DNA of 64,000 nucleotides, taken from assembly GCF_019038435.1 (NCBI RefSeq), contig NZ_JAGPOX010000017.1, positions 1 to 64,000 of the forward strand, written 5' to 3'. Shown here one piece after another: positions 18,064-27,385 of this stretch. The notes under the pieces are model-generated. The model did not search any database and had not been told where the DNA came from. It saw only the letters and a program-made list of their open reading frames with translations. The position numbers were made by a program, and so were the translations under genes. The stretch is from Nocardia alni (GTDB lineage: Bacteria; Actinomycetota; Actinomycetes; Mycobacteriales; Mycobacteriaceae). Position 1 is the first letter of the stretch, and each line of letters begins with the position of its first letter.

Positions 18064-19298
18064 TCGACGTCAGCTCCCCCGATGAGGCGCCGCAGGTCGC
18101 CGGCGAATGCGGTCTGCCGGGGCAGCGCCCGCATATGTCGCTGGAGTTCTCTGGTGGCCTGTCGGTAGGAGGTGTCGGCCAGTATCTGTTCGCATGCGGT
18201 CTGCACGTCCGGCTGGGTGACCGTGTCCGGATCGATTCGAATGCCGGTCCCGAGCTTTTCGCACCGCAGGGCGTTCCCGGGGTGGTCGGCGAAGAAGGGC
18301 AGCAATACCTGCGGCACTCCGCACGTGATCGTGTCGCGAATCGAATTCAAGCCGCCGTGGGTGATGAACAGGTCCACCTTCTCCAGCACCAGTGACTGGG
18401 GAACACGCGACATCGTGTGTATATGCGGCGGCAACGAGCGGAATATGTCCTGATACTGCGTCGGCAGCGCGGCCAGAACCGAGCACTCCAGCTGGCTCAG
18501 CGCGGCGAATATCTCCCCGTAGATTTCGGTCGAGCGCAGCATGAATCGCGTGGAACGCGGCCCGATCGAACCCATCGAGAGGTAGACGATCGGCCTGTCC
18601 TCGGGCAGTTGGGTGAAAATGCTGGGCAACCGCTCGTCATGGCGTGCGGGAAGTTCGTGCCCGTAGCGAACGAGCGGTGCGTCGAAGTCCGCGTGATTGA
18701 ACTCTGCCGGGGTCAGCGAAACCGTGAGATGACGCAGGATTCCGGGTGTCGGCGGCTCCGGTCCGAGCCCGAGCCGCGACCGCAGCGCGGTCAGCCCGGG
18801 GCGGACGACCTCCTGGTGGAGGCGTTGCACGACCGCTTCCAGCGGGCCGATGTCGACGACGACGTGCGGTATTCCGAGCGCCTCCGCGGCCAGATATCCG
18901 CCGAATTCGGTGCATTCGTGCACTATCACGTCCGGCCGCCAGCGCTCGGACAGCTCCAGCACCTTGTCGGCGACGTATCCGGCGACGCGCGCGGAGGTGA
19001 ATTCCGTCATGAGTGCCCGGTCGAAGGCCGCCGCACCCCCTTCGAGCAGGGCGCCGAAGACGACGGTGTCGAACTCGGGGTCGAGCCACGAGGGGCCGAT
19101 ATCCACGGTCCGCACGCCGTACTTGTCGTGCAGCCACGTGGCCCACTTGTCCGGCACCACGACCCGTACATCGTGGCCGAGTCCGCTCAGCGCCTCGACG
19201 AGCGTGACCAGCCCGCGGAAATGTGATTCGATCGGATTGATGGTGACCAGCACCCGCATGCGGTCGTCAGCGTCAATGGTCATCGAGGTACCGCCCAT
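18060..19298 (-). CDS. GT1-type glycosyltransferase (UGT/macrolide transferase-like)
   Basis: GT-B fold enzyme of the activated-sugar-dependent UGT/MGT group. The N-terminal half has VLVTINPIESHFRGLVTLVE, whose His fits the acceptor-activating base. The C-terminal half has VYLSMGSIG, and the donor-binding segment FITHGGLNSIRDTITCGVPQ followed by LPFFADHPGNA. First gene of the three-gene cassette, so the sugar made by the two downstream enzymes is probably its donor. The acceptor, a lipid or a secondary metabolite, is unknown. The ATG at 19298 has AGGA at a good distance; other in-frame ATGs lie at 19283 and 19259. Confidence 0.85.
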   Translation of the reverse strand: MGGTSMTIDADDRMRVLVTINPIESHFRGLVTLVEALSGLGHDVRVVVPDKWATWLHDKYGVRTVDIGPSWLDPEFDTVVFGALLEGGAAAFDRALMTEFTSARVAGYVADKVLELSERWRPDVIVHECTEFGGYLAAEALGIPHVVVDIGPLEAVVQRLHQEVVRPGLTALRSRLGLGPEPPTPGILRHLTVSLTPAEFNHADFDAPLVRYGHELPARHDERLPSIFTQLPEDRPIVYLSMGSIGPRSTRFMLRSTEIYGEIFAALSQLECSVLAALPTQYQDIFRSLPPHIHTMSRVPQSLVLEKVDLFITHGGLNSIRDTITCGVPQVLLPFFADHPGNALRCEKLGTGIRIDPDTVTQPDVQTACEQILADTSYRQATRELQRHMRALPRQTAFAGDLRRLIGGADVE

Positions 19299-19556
19299 CA
19301 TGAGTCCTGAAATGCCAGGTACAAGCGCCGCCCTCGGGGTGGCCGTAGGAGCATTTTGGCAGGATAAGCCGGAGCCTGAAGCCCTTTGGTGAATCAAGGA
19401 GAGGGGCTCTTGTGTGAATGATGTCCAAATCCATTGCAGGGCAAGATCATCGAGAGCAGCGCCGCCAATATTCCGCTACCGCAGCATATTCGGGACATTT
19501 TCCTCTACCCGCCGACAGTCGGCTCCGAGTTCGCTCGAATCCGCCCTGCCCGGAGT

Positions 19557-19901
19557 CTATGTGATACGCGGTCCGATCCGCTGGATGCCGCTACCGAGTA
19601 CGAGTCCGGGATCGCCGGCGGCCTTACGGCAAACTGCCACTGCGACAGTCGTTCCGCGACAGGAAAGCGGCGTGATCTCGCTCACGATCCGAGCGTGCTC
19701 GCGGTATCGCCGCGAATCGATGGCATCGGCTTGGGGCGGAAACACCTTGTCCAGCAGGACGCTGTCGATCACGCGCAGTGTCGAGAGCGCCACGCCCACA
19801 GGCCGGTCGCCGGCTTCGCCGTGACGGGCGGGTAGGCGGCTGCCGAAACCGTGTGGTAGGCGGGCGTGGTCGACGGCAGGTGGCCACATAGCTGGAATCA
19901 A
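19557..19901 (-). CDS. Possible small hypothetical protein upstream of the glycosylation cassette
   Basis: 114-codon frame with moderate third-position GC and a central part that looks protein-like (VGVALSTLRVIDSVLLDK then VFPPQADAID). I do not recognise it. It may be the degraded end of a gene formerly joined to the cassette, since the frame ends abruptly and no start has a clear ribosome binding site. The remainder of the interval 19299-20096 holds no convincing gene and appears less GC-rich than its surroundings. Confidence 0.2.
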   Translation of the reverse strand: MIPAMWPPAVDHARLPHGFGSRLPARHGEAGDRPVGVALSTLRVIDSVLLDKVFPPQADAIDSRRYREHARIVSEITPLSCRGTTVAVAVCRKAAGDPGLVLGSGIQRIGPRIT

Positions 19902-20096
19902 GATCGCCGCACATATGCAAAGCCCAGCTTATCAGTCTAGGCTGAGGTTTTTAGAGGCGGAACGTATGGCACGTCGCATACCCGTCTCAGGGGCGGATTC
20001 GGGGGCCGGTCCGGGCGTGAGAGCATGGGTGGCTTGTGCGAACGGCGCGATTCGCCGTGTGTACGGGCCGGAGTTGTGGAGAGGCGGAGGAGCCCA

Positions 20097-21884
20097 GTGG
20101 CTAACCTGATCAACCTGGAGCAGGTCGGCAAGAGTTTCGGAATCACGCCCCTGCTGGACGACGTGTCCCTCGGCGTGCAGGAGGGGGAGCGGATCGGGGT
20201 CGTCGGCCTCAACGGCGGCGGTAAGACGACGCTACTGGAGGTGCTGACCGGGATCGAGGCGCCCGACAGCGGGCGGGTGAGCAGGGTGAACGGGCTGCGG
20301 ATCGCGGTGGTCACGCAGCGCGGGGTGCTTCCCGACGGTGCGACGGTCGGCGATGTGGTGCTGGCGGGGTTGGCCGACGATCAGCTGACCGACGGCGTCG
20401 CCGAACACGAGTGGGCGGCCAATTCGCGCATCCGCACTGTCATCGAGGGGATCGGCATCGCCGGGCTCGGCATGGACACCCAGGTCAACGGGCTGTCCGG
20501 CGGTGAGCGCCGCCGAGTCGCGCTGGCCGCCGCCCTGGTTCGTGAGCTGGATCTGCTGGTGCTGGACGAGCCGACCAACCACCTGGACGTCGAGGGCGTG
20601 CAGTGGCTGGCCGCGCATCTGCTGGCTCGCCGCAGCGCGCTGGTGGTGGTCACCCACGATCGCTGGTTCCTGGACACCGTCGCCACCCGCACCTGGGAGG
20701 TCGTGGGCGGCAAGGTGGAAAGCTACGAGGGCGGCTACAACGACTGGATCTTCGCCCGCGCCGAACGCGCGCGCCAGGCCGACGCCACCGAGGCTCGCCG
20801 CCGCAATCTCGCGCGCAAGGAACTGGCCTGGCTGCGTCGCGGCCCGCAGGCTCGCACCTCCAAGCCGCGCTATCGGATCGACGCCGCCGAGGCGCTGATC
20901 GCCGATGTGCCGGCCCCGCGCGATACCGTCGAACTGGCCGCGTTCGCGCGAAAGCGCCTGGGGCGCGTGGTGGTCGAACTCGAGGACGTCACACTCTCGA
21001 CCCCGGACGGCCGGGAATTGGTGCGCGATCTGACCTGGCGTCTGGCCCCCGGCGAGCGGGTCGGTCTGGTCGGGGTGAACGGGTCAGGCAAGACCACGCT
21101 GCTGCGCGCGCTGGCCGGTGATTCGGATCTCGCGGCGGGCAAGCGGATCCAGGGCCAGACCATTCGGATCGGTTGGCTGCGGCAGGAACTCGACGACTTG
21201 CCCACGAATATGCGTGTGCTGGAGGCTATCTCCGATATTGCCGAGCGAATCACGCTGGGCGACAGGGAGGTCAGCGCCGGGCAGATGGCCGAGCGGCTCG
21301 GATTCTCGCCCGCCAAGCAGCGCACCCCTGTACGCGACCTGTCCGGTGGCGAACGCCGCCGGTTGCAGCTCACCCGCATCCTGATGGCCGAGCCGAACGT
21401 CCTGCTGCTCGACGAGCCCACCAACGACCTGGACATCGACACCCTGCAACAGCTCGAGGACCTGCTCGACGGCTGGGCGGGCACCCTGGTGGTGATCAGC
21501 CACGACCGCTATCTGATCGAGCGCATCTGCGACTCCACCTGGGCGCTGTTCGGCGACGGCAAACTCACCAACCTCCCCGGCGGTATCGAGGAATACCTGC
21601 GCCGTCGCGCGGCCCTCACGACCCAGACCGCCGCAGGACCGGCGAATTCCCCTGCCCCCGCGACGGATTCGGCCGCCTACCGCGCATCCCGCAAGGAATT
21701 CTCCCGCCTCGAACGATCTCTGGAGAAACTCACCGAACGCGAGGAGAAACTGCACACGGCGCTGGCCGAGGCCGCGACCGACCCGGACCGTCTGGTCACC
21801 CTCGGCACGGAACTCAAACAGGTGCAAGCTGAGAAGAATTCGACCGAGGAGCGCTGGCTGGAACTCGCCGAGGAGGTCGGCTAG
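20097..21884 (+). CDS. ABC-F family ATPase (Uup-like)
   Basis: Two ABC cassettes in one soluble chain and no membrane segments. Walker A VGLNGGGKTTLLEV with signature LSGGERRR and Walker B LLVLDEPTNHLD come first; Walker A VGVNGSGKTTLL, LSGGERRR and LLLDEPTNDLD second. A basic linker lies between, and a C-terminal charged coiled-coil (SRLERSLEKLTEREEKLH) is the Uup-type extension. ABC-F proteins act on the ribosome; some give antibiotic protection, others are housekeeping. The GTG at 20097 has GGAGGAG upstream and gives VANLINLEQVGKSFG. The 3' neighbour is convergent. Confidence 0.9.
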   Translation: MANLINLEQVGKSFGITPLLDDVSLGVQEGERIGVVGLNGGGKTTLLEVLTGIEAPDSGRVSRVNGLRIAVVTQRGVLPDGATVGDVVLAGLADDQLTDGVAEHEWAANSRIRTVIEGIGIAGLGMDTQVNGLSGGERRRVALAAALVRELDLLVLDEPTNHLDVEGVQWLAAHLLARRSALVVVTHDRWFLDTVATRTWEVVGGKVESYEGGYNDWIFARAERARQADATEARRRNLARKELAWLRRGPQARTSKPRYRIDAAEALIADVPAPRDTVELAAFARKRLGRVVVELEDVTLSTPDGRELVRDLTWRLAPGERVGLVGVNGSGKTTLLRALAGDSDLAAGKRIQGQTIRIGWLRQELDDLPTNMRVLEAISDIAERITLGDREVSAGQMAERLGFSPAKQRTPVRDLSGGERRRLQLTRILMAEPNVLLLDEPTNDLDIDTLQQLEDLLDGWAGTLVVISHDRYLIERICDSTWALFGDGKLTNLPGGIEEYLRRRAALTTQTAAGPANSPAPATDSAAYRASRKEFSRLERSLEKLTEREEKLHTALAEAATDPDRLVTLGTELKQVQAEKNSTEERWLELAEEVG

Positions 21885-21908
21885 TACGGGAGTGGTTCCG
21901 ATACCGCG

Positions 21909-22295
21909 TCATCCACGGTGTAGTTGGAGAGCGGACTCGACCCCGAAACGTTTCAGCAGACGCTGCGTCTTCGGCGGGAAGTAGCTGTTCGCCACGTCCA
22001 TGGGAAGTACTTCGGGCTTGTCGACCGCGTAGGAACTACCACCGATGACGAGCGTAGCCGAACCCTGGGCAAGGACGTTTCGCAGCCAGTCGGTGCGTTC
22101 ACCGTAGGGCAATGCGATCACGAAGCTGCTGTCACGCTCGACGACCGTGACAGGTGTCTGATAAGCCTGACCCGACCGGCGCCCGACATGATGGATCACC
22201 GAGGTGCCGGACCCCTGTTTCCCGGCCGACCGCAGTGCCAGCGACCGTGGAAGTTTGGTGAACCGGCGCATCGCATTCTGGAACGAACCTTTCAT
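21909..22295 (-). CDS. Deazaflavin-dependent nitroreductase family protein (DUF385, Ddn-like)
   Basis: 128-aa split-barrel protein. GTSVIHHVGRRSGQAYQTPV is the family core (LxxxGRKSGxxRxxPL-like), followed by the region binding F420 in characterised members (ALPYGERTDWLRNVLAQG) and KRFGVE near the end. Members reduce F420-dependent substrates or fatty-acid-like molecules; the specific role is unknown. The ATG at 22295 gives MKGSFQNAMRRFTKLP; the longer open frame upstream is not protein-like. Confidence 0.8.
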   Translation of the reverse strand: MKGSFQNAMRRFTKLPRSLALRSAGKQGSGTSVIHHVGRRSGQAYQTPVTVVERDSSFVIALPYGERTDWLRNVLAQGSATLVIGGSSYAVDKPEVLPMDVANSYFPPKTQRLLKRFGVESALQLHRG

Positions 22296-22462
22296 GCACC
22301 CAGGGTGTACCGCCGACTGGGAATCAGGAAGAGCCGAAGTGCTCCCCAACGACCCCGACCCTTCGCGATCGTCGGACGGACGATCCGGGTTCTCGGAGCC
22401 CTTCGAGGGACTACCCGATCCGGGCGAGGCGAGCGGCCGACGGGCGGTGGCATGTCTCGTGG

Positions 22463-23785
22463 CTACAACCAGTGGGTGGCCAGGGCAGTGCCGAAGATCA
22501 GCAGGTGTGCGTAGCCGGCGATCAGACCCAGCACGCCGCCGTGCACGAACAGCAACCATTCGTCCTGTTTGATCGCCGCGCGGAGCATGTCGACGAAGCT
22601 CGGCGGGGGCAGGGCCGCCATCTGCTTGGCGATGTAGCGGCTGACCTGGGCGCTCTGCTGGGCGTTGAAGGCCGGGTCGGCGAAGGCGGCCGGGGCCAGG
22701 CTCTTGGCGCGGTCGGCGAAGCTGTCCTGGAGTATCTCGTAGTCGCGGTCGCCGATCACGAACTTCACCGGTCCGCGTGCGGGGCCGAGAGCGCGATCGG
22801 TGGCCGGTCGCAGGGTTTCCTCCAGCACCTGCATGGTGCGATCCGAGCGTGGGCCGTTCAGCAGTTCGTCGCCGACATTGGCGACCGTCATGATCTGGGT
22901 GGCCACCAATTCCGCGTAGCCCTCGGTGATTTCGAGCTGCCGTTTGACCAGCAGACCCTGGCGCCACGGGCACCACCATTTCGGGTAGGCCGGGGAGAAG
23001 ATCATGTTCAGGCCGATCCAGTTCACCACCCAGCCGATCACCACCCCGCCGATCGGCAGCACCGCCAGCGCCGACCAGTGCGTCAGATGCAGGATGCCGA
23101 CCAGCACCACACCCATCGGCGCGCCGAAGTAGAAACCGAAGTTCTGCATGAACCGCAATTCCTTGGCGCCCAATACCTGGAACACCGTATTCAAAAGCTG
23201 TGGGCGGGTTCGGAAATAACGGATCACCATCTGCTTGACGTCCAGCAGCTGTTCGATATTGCTACCAAGTTCGGTGGTCAGGTGATGCAGTACCTCCGGC
23301 AGTTGCTGGCGCACCCGCTCGTGCACCATGTCCCGCAGGCCCGCGGGCAGGTTGTACCAGAGCTGGGGGTGCTCGCGGATCGCGATCTCCTCGACGATGT
23401 CGTGGATCTGCTCCTCGGCGATGCTCGTGAGATGTTCGGCGAGCGCGTCGGGTTCGAGCTCGCGATAGAAGTCGCTGACGCTACCCAGCTTGGACAGCCC
23501 CTTGTCCACGGCGATGGACGCCATCTTGTCCGCGCGGGAGGGCACGATGCCCTGCCAGCCCATCTGCCCGTCGTAACGCAGCAGCGGCAGCACCTGAATT
23601 CTCGTGGGCAGGAATGGAAACAGCGTCGCCAGGCCCGGTACCCGGACGCCGTGGAAGGTCAGCGGCTTGAACAGCATCAATATGCCGGTCCAGTTGGTGA
23701 TGTAGCCGATGATGCCGGTGAACAGCGGGATGGTGATCAGTTCCAGCAGTATGGATGGTGCGATATGAAAGTAGCTGACCAGCAC
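22463..23785 (-). CDS. DUF445 family membrane protein
   Basis: 440-aa protein with hydrophobic segments at the N-terminus (ILLELITIPLFTGIIGYITN), in the middle (MGVVLVGILHLTHWSALAVL with a following segment) and at the C-terminus (GGVLGLIAGYAHLLIFGTAL). GYITNWTGILMLFKPL and the later NWIGLNMIFSP repeat the (T/V)NW-G/I-G pattern typical of DUF445/YheB. The hydrophilic central part is predicted helical. No biochemical function is established. The GTG at 23785 has GGAGG five bases upstream. It is divergent to the Abi-alpha-like gene. Confidence 0.8.
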   Translation of the reverse strand: MLVSYFHIAPSILLELITIPLFTGIIGYITNWTGILMLFKPLTFHGVRVPGLATLFPFLPTRIQVLPLLRYDGQMGWQGIVPSRADKMASIAVDKGLSKLGSVSDFYRELEPDALAEHLTSIAEEQIHDIVEEIAIREHPQLWYNLPAGLRDMVHERVRQQLPEVLHHLTTELGSNIEQLLDVKQMVIRYFRTRPQLLNTVFQVLGAKELRFMQNFGFYFGAPMGVVLVGILHLTHWSALAVLPIGGVVIGWVVNWIGLNMIFSPAYPKWWCPWRQGLLVKRQLEITEGYAELVATQIMTVANVGDELLNGPRSDRTMQVLEETLRPATDRALGPARGPVKFVIGDRDYEILQDSFADRAKSLAPAAFADPAFNAQQSAQVSRYIAKQMAALPPPSFVDMLRAAIKQDEWLLFVHGGVLGLIAGYAHLLIFGTALATHWL

Positions 23786-24112
23786 GACATCCTCCTGCCG
23801 AACCCCATCACCGATGGCAGTCCCTCGCCGGTCCACCAACGTTCTCTGTCGGCACGCTGGACCCTAACGCGAAATTGTGAGATAGGTCCACTTCGGCGCG
23901 CGGTTTGATCCGGGGTGTCCGGAGGTGGGAGACTTCGGTCACACGGGCGCGTCCGTGAGGCCGCGTCGGACACGGCGTACGGAAGAATGGCCGTCGCGAC
24001 GGCCCGCGAGTCGCGCTGGACATCGAGCGAGTCGATATCGCCGAGTATTCGCCCCGGGTCGGTGGAGCAGACCGGCCGAATCCGCGCGTGCGAGGACACA
24101 GGAGATCAGGAC

Positions 24113-25015
24113 GTGGCAGACGACAGGACCGGACGGGACGTGGTCCGTCCCGGGCCCCGTTCCGTGGAACGCAGCTCGGATGCGGAGGAGCGCCAGATCA
24201 GCAACGAGGCGCGGTTGATCCGCGGTGTCTTCCGCGTCGCCGGACTGGCCGCCGGGACGGCGGTGCGCACGGGGGAATGGGCCGTCGGCACCACGTTCGA
24301 GGTCACCAAGCAGATCACCCAGGCGGTCGCGGACGGTGAGTCCTCCACCGAGATCGTCGAGCGCACCGGGGCGGCGCTGCAGTCCATCGCGCGCAGCGTG
24401 CTCGGCGTCACCGAGGGGTCGGTGCGCGAGATCGTCAGCTATGTGCCCAGCTCGAACGGTCATGCGACGCAGGCGATCACCGGCAGCTATATGCATTCGT
24501 CCACGATCGAGGACCTACGCCGGCGCGGTGACGCGCTGCTGGCGCGCTCGGCGGATGTGTATTTCACCGAGGAGGTGCATCCGGCGTACGACCGGATCCT
24601 GGACCAGCTGGCCCCCGACGAGGCTCGCATCCTGCGGTTCATGGCGCAGAACGGCCCGCAGCCCTCGGTGGATGTGCGCACCAACCGCCCGCTGGGCATC
24701 GGCTCGGAGCTGGTGACCGGGGATCTCACCTCGGTGCCCGAACAGGCCGGGGTGCGCTATCCGGATCGCTCGCGGCACTACCTGATCAACCTGAGCCGGC
24801 TCGGGCTCACCTTCACCTCCGACGATCCGGTCCTGCTGAGCCGCTACATGGTGCTCGAGGTGCAGCCGCTCGTGGAAACCGCGCTCAAATCCGCCGGACG
24901 GGTGCCCAAGATCGTGCGAAAGAGCTTGCGGCTCACCGAATTCGGCGACGACTTCTGCGCCACCTGCTTCACCCTGCCCGCGGGAGACACCGGTTCCCCG
25001 CGATCCGGGCGGTAG
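24113..25015 (+). CDS. Abi-alpha (DUF4393)-like protein
   Basis: About 300 aa, soluble, with the arrangement of the Abi-alpha/DUF4393 family. There is an N-terminal variable region with glycine/alanine helices (GVFRVAGLAAGTAVRTGEWA), then EEVHPAYDRILDQLAPDEAR (family-like HPAF-x-x-L-x-x-L-S/T-P-D-E-A core), SRHYLINLSRLGL, and a C-terminal helical tail. The name derives from abortive infection, but whether actinobacterial members act against phage is unproven. The GTG at 24113 has a GGAG upstream; the frame is open further up without similarity. Confidence 0.6.
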   Translation: MADDRTGRDVVRPGPRSVERSSDAEERQISNEARLIRGVFRVAGLAAGTAVRTGEWAVGTTFEVTKQITQAVADGESSTEIVERTGAALQSIARSVLGVTEGSVREIVSYVPSSNGHATQAITGSYMHSSTIEDLRRRGDALLARSADVYFTEEVHPAYDRILDQLAPDEARILRFMAQNGPQPSVDVRTNRPLGIGSELVTGDLTSVPEQAGVRYPDRSRHYLINLSRLGLTFTSDDPVLLSRYMVLEVQPLVETALKSAGRVPKIVRKSLRLTEFGDDFCATCFTLPAGDTGSPRSGR

Positions 25016-25090
25016 TCCGGCGCTGATAGCGATTCGGTACAGATCTCACAAATCACGGAGAAGCGGCCTTCTGGATGGGATTGTGGAGTT

Positions 25091-25615
25091 ATGGACTCCG
25101 ACGCCGTCTCCGCGATCAGCCGGCTGAAGTTCCGCTACCTGCGGGCACTCGATACCAAATCCTGGGATGACTTCGCCGATACGATGGTCCCGGACGCCAC
25201 CGCCACGTACAGCGAGTACCTCCAGTTCGAATCGCGCGACGCGTACCTGGCGTTCATGCGCAACACCCTCGGCCCGCACGTCATCACCGAACACCGCTGC
25301 GATCACCCGGAGATCGACATCGACGGTGACACCGCCACCGGCACCTGGTACCTGGCCGACACCGTCCTGATCCCCGCCCACAACATGCTCCTGCGCGGCG
25401 CGGCCTTCTACACCGACCGCTACGTCCTGTGCTCCGACGGTCATTGGCGCATAGCCCACACCGGCTACGAACGCACCTATGAGGTAGTGCTGTCCCTGTC
25501 CGACCTGCCGAGCCTGCGCCTGACCTCCAGCCGCTGGGGATTGATCGCCCGCGAACCCGGCATGAGCCCGGACACCGACGGCCAACCCCCGGACGCCGCC
25601 GAAACTATGGGCTAG
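25091..25615 (+). CDS. SnoaL-like (NTF2 fold) protein
   Basis: 174 aa with the NTF2/SnoaL_4 pattern: an N-terminal helix (ISRLKFRYLRALDTKSWDDF), VPDATATYSEY, HRCDHPEIDIDGDTATGTWY, and RYVLCSDGHWRIAHTGYER. The fold serves small hydrolases, isomerases and polyketide cyclases; the substrate is unknown. Its stop codon abuts that of the convergent hydrolase gene. Confidence 0.75.
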   Translation: MDSDAVSAISRLKFRYLRALDTKSWDDFADTMVPDATATYSEYLQFESRDAYLAFMRNTLGPHVITEHRCDHPEIDIDGDTATGTWYLADTVLIPAHNMLLRGAAFYTDRYVLCSDGHWRIAHTGYERTYEVVLSLSDLPSLRLTSSRWGLIAREPGMSPDTDGQPPDAAETMG

Positions 25616-26377
25616 TTAGTCGGACAGGAACGCCAGCAGCCACGGGAGCGTGGCGTGCATGGTGCTGAGGTCGCCGCCGCTGGCGAGCAGCTCGCCGAGG
25701 TATTCGCCGTGTCCGGTCGGCACGATCAGCAACTCGGCGTCCGGGGTGAGCCGTGCCATGGTCACGAAGTGCTCCACGCGTATCACGTCGCGGTCGCCGC
25801 CGATGTACAGCGTCGGTGTGTTCATCGCGGTAAGTTCCGCGTCGGACCAGTCGGTGAAATTGCGCATCTGACCGGTGTCCAAGTCGAACAGCTGCTGCTG
25901 GTGTGCCGGATCGGGATTCAGGGCGCGGTCCGCGGCCAGGTAGACCTCGGGCATGCTCGCGATGTCCGCGGTGCGCATGCCCTCCCAGAATCCGTCGACC
26001 ATGCCCTCCCGCCGGTAGAACGCCGAGGCCACGACCTGCCTGCGCACCAGATGCGAGTGCCGCATCGCCACGCGCATCGCGACATTGCCGCCGTTGCTGA
26101 ATCCGAGAAGGTCGACCTGCTCGATGCCGAGCGCGCCCAGCAGGGCCGCGACATCGTCGGCGGAGTTTTCGAAGGTGTACGGACGGTCGGCATTCGGAGT
26201 ACGGCCGTGGCCCTGCAACTCCACGGCCAGCACCTGCCGGGTGGCGGCCAGATGCGGCAGGATCGCGGCCCAGTTGGTCCCGATCGTCGAGCCGCCGCCG
26301 TGCACGAGCACCAGCGGAACGGTGCCGGGCATCGGGACGCCGTGCATCTCGTAGTACAGCTCGATCGTGGTGCTCAT
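25616..26377 (-). CDS. Alpha/beta hydrolase
   Basis: 253 aa. HGGGSTIGTNW gives the oxyanion-hole region, LLGFSNGGNVAM the nucleophile elbow (Ser in GFSNGG), YIGGDRDVIR the acidic residue, and VPTGHGEYLG the catalytic histidine. The cytosolic fold has no signal peptide. Esterase, haloperoxidase-like and other activities share this architecture; the substrate is not deducible. Confidence 0.82.
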   Translation of the reverse strand: MSTTIELYYEMHGVPMPGTVPLVLVHGGGSTIGTNWAAILPHLAATRQVLAVELQGHGRTPNADRPYTFENSADDVAALLGALGIEQVDLLGFSNGGNVAMRVAMRHSHLVRRQVVASAFYRREGMVDGFWEGMRTADIASMPEVYLAADRALNPDPAHQQQLFDLDTGQMRNFTDWSDAELTAMNTPTLYIGGDRDVIRVEHFVTMARLTPDAELLIVPTGHGEYLGELLASGGDLSTMHATLPWLLAFLSD

Positions 26378-26747
26378 CGCGGATTACTCCCTCGTGCTCG
26401 GTGTGTGTGCACGAATGGGTCGGAGCCGGTCGCGTGATCTTGCGGTGCGCTTCGGGCGGATCGCAAGAATCTGTGATCTGATCCGACGTCCGGCGAGTTC
26501 GTGGTGACCCGGGGTCGATCGCCCGGGCGTACCCACCGCTTCGAGACCATTGGCGATCACCTGCTGGAAATGTCAGGCTCCCGAGACGAGGCGATAACGG
26601 TCTACCGAACCGCAGACCAGCTCCCCGTCGGCATAGTAATGCTACTTACTCCGCAAGGCCGAGACGCTCGCTGCCCGGGTGAGTGTGCATCCATCTAACG
26701 CCTGAGAATCGATGACCGCCCACTCCGAGCTGGGTATGGTCGAGCAC
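26378..26747. other. Non-coding interval upstream of the toxin operon
   Basis: About 370 bp. One 65-codon frame (26501-26698) looks fortuitous. This interval should carry the promoters of the hydrolase (minus strand) and the WXG100/toxin operon (plus strand); I see no clear operator. Confidence 0.4.
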
Positions 26748-27083
26748 ATGAGCGGAAGCGGGGGTCCGTCCGGGGCCGATCAGAACCTGTCGGTGGTTCC
26801 GGATGAGGTGCAGGCGGTGGGGAAGTACGCCTACGACATTGCTACCACGGTGAAACAGGCGCTGGACTCCGCCGCGCGTGAGGTGGATCGGTTGCTCGCT
26901 TCGGACTGGACCGGTGACTGTGCTGACGAGTTCGCTACAGGCTGGCATGAAACCCGCGATGGTGGAACAGGGCTTCTGCACGAGCTGACCGCCCTGGCGG
27001 AAAAGCTGGGTGTCACTGCCGAGACTTATCGGTCGGCGGACGCGGCGACCGCGTCCCGGGTGTCGAGTTTGAATCTGCCATGA
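26748..27083 (+). CDS. WXG100-like secretion partner protein 1
   Basis: 111-aa, all-helical small protein of the ESAT-6-like kind. It has DWTGDCADEF at the turn between two helices (W-x-G) and, near the C-terminus, YRSAD, which fits the YxxxD/E signal used by actinobacterial type VII secretion. It precedes a second WXG100-like gene and a large toxin gene, each joined by an ATGA overlap. It therefore likely pairs with the toxin N-terminal domain for export. Alternative in-frame ATGs lie at 26712 and 26736. Confidence 0.7.
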   Translation: MSGSGGPSGADQNLSVVPDEVQAVGKYAYDIATTVKQALDSAAREVDRLLASDWTGDCADEFATGWHETRDGGTGLLHELTALAEKLGVTAETYRSADAATASRVSSLNLP

Positions 27084-27385
27084 GTTCTCGATTCTCCGTC
27101 GAGCTCGAGCAGTTGGACCGGATCGTGGCGCGGCTGAACGATCTGGCCGGATTCGTACACGATCATCTCGATGAACTCGACCGTCGAGTCCAGACGCTCT
27201 CCAGCGACGGCTGGGATGGCGTCGCGGCGAGTGCGTATCGCGACGCGCACGCTCGATGGCTGGCCAGTGCCCGCGAATTCGCCGATGGCATCGCCACGGC
27301 CGGTGATGCGGCGAAGAAGGCGCACGGCCGCTATACCGGTGCGGTGGATGTGAATCGCCGCATCCTGCGGAGCGGTCAGGGATGA
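27080..27385 (+). CDS. WXG100-like secretion partner protein 2
   Basis: 101 aa, two helices with DGWDGVAASAYRDAHARW at the hairpin (W-x-G), amphipathic helix VELEQLDRIVARLNDLAGF before it and a second helix after. It overlaps its neighbours by ATGA on both sides (27080-27083 and 27382-27385), indicating fixed stoichiometry with partner 1 and the toxin. It resembles the small partner proteins found with LXG/WXG toxins; no ESX machinery is in the window, so export would depend on a system elsewhere. Confidence 0.7.
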   Translation: MSSRFSVELEQLDRIVARLNDLAGFVHDHLDELDRRVQTLSSDGWDGVAASAYRDAHARWLASAREFADGIATAGDAAKKAHGRYTGAVDVNRRILRSGQG

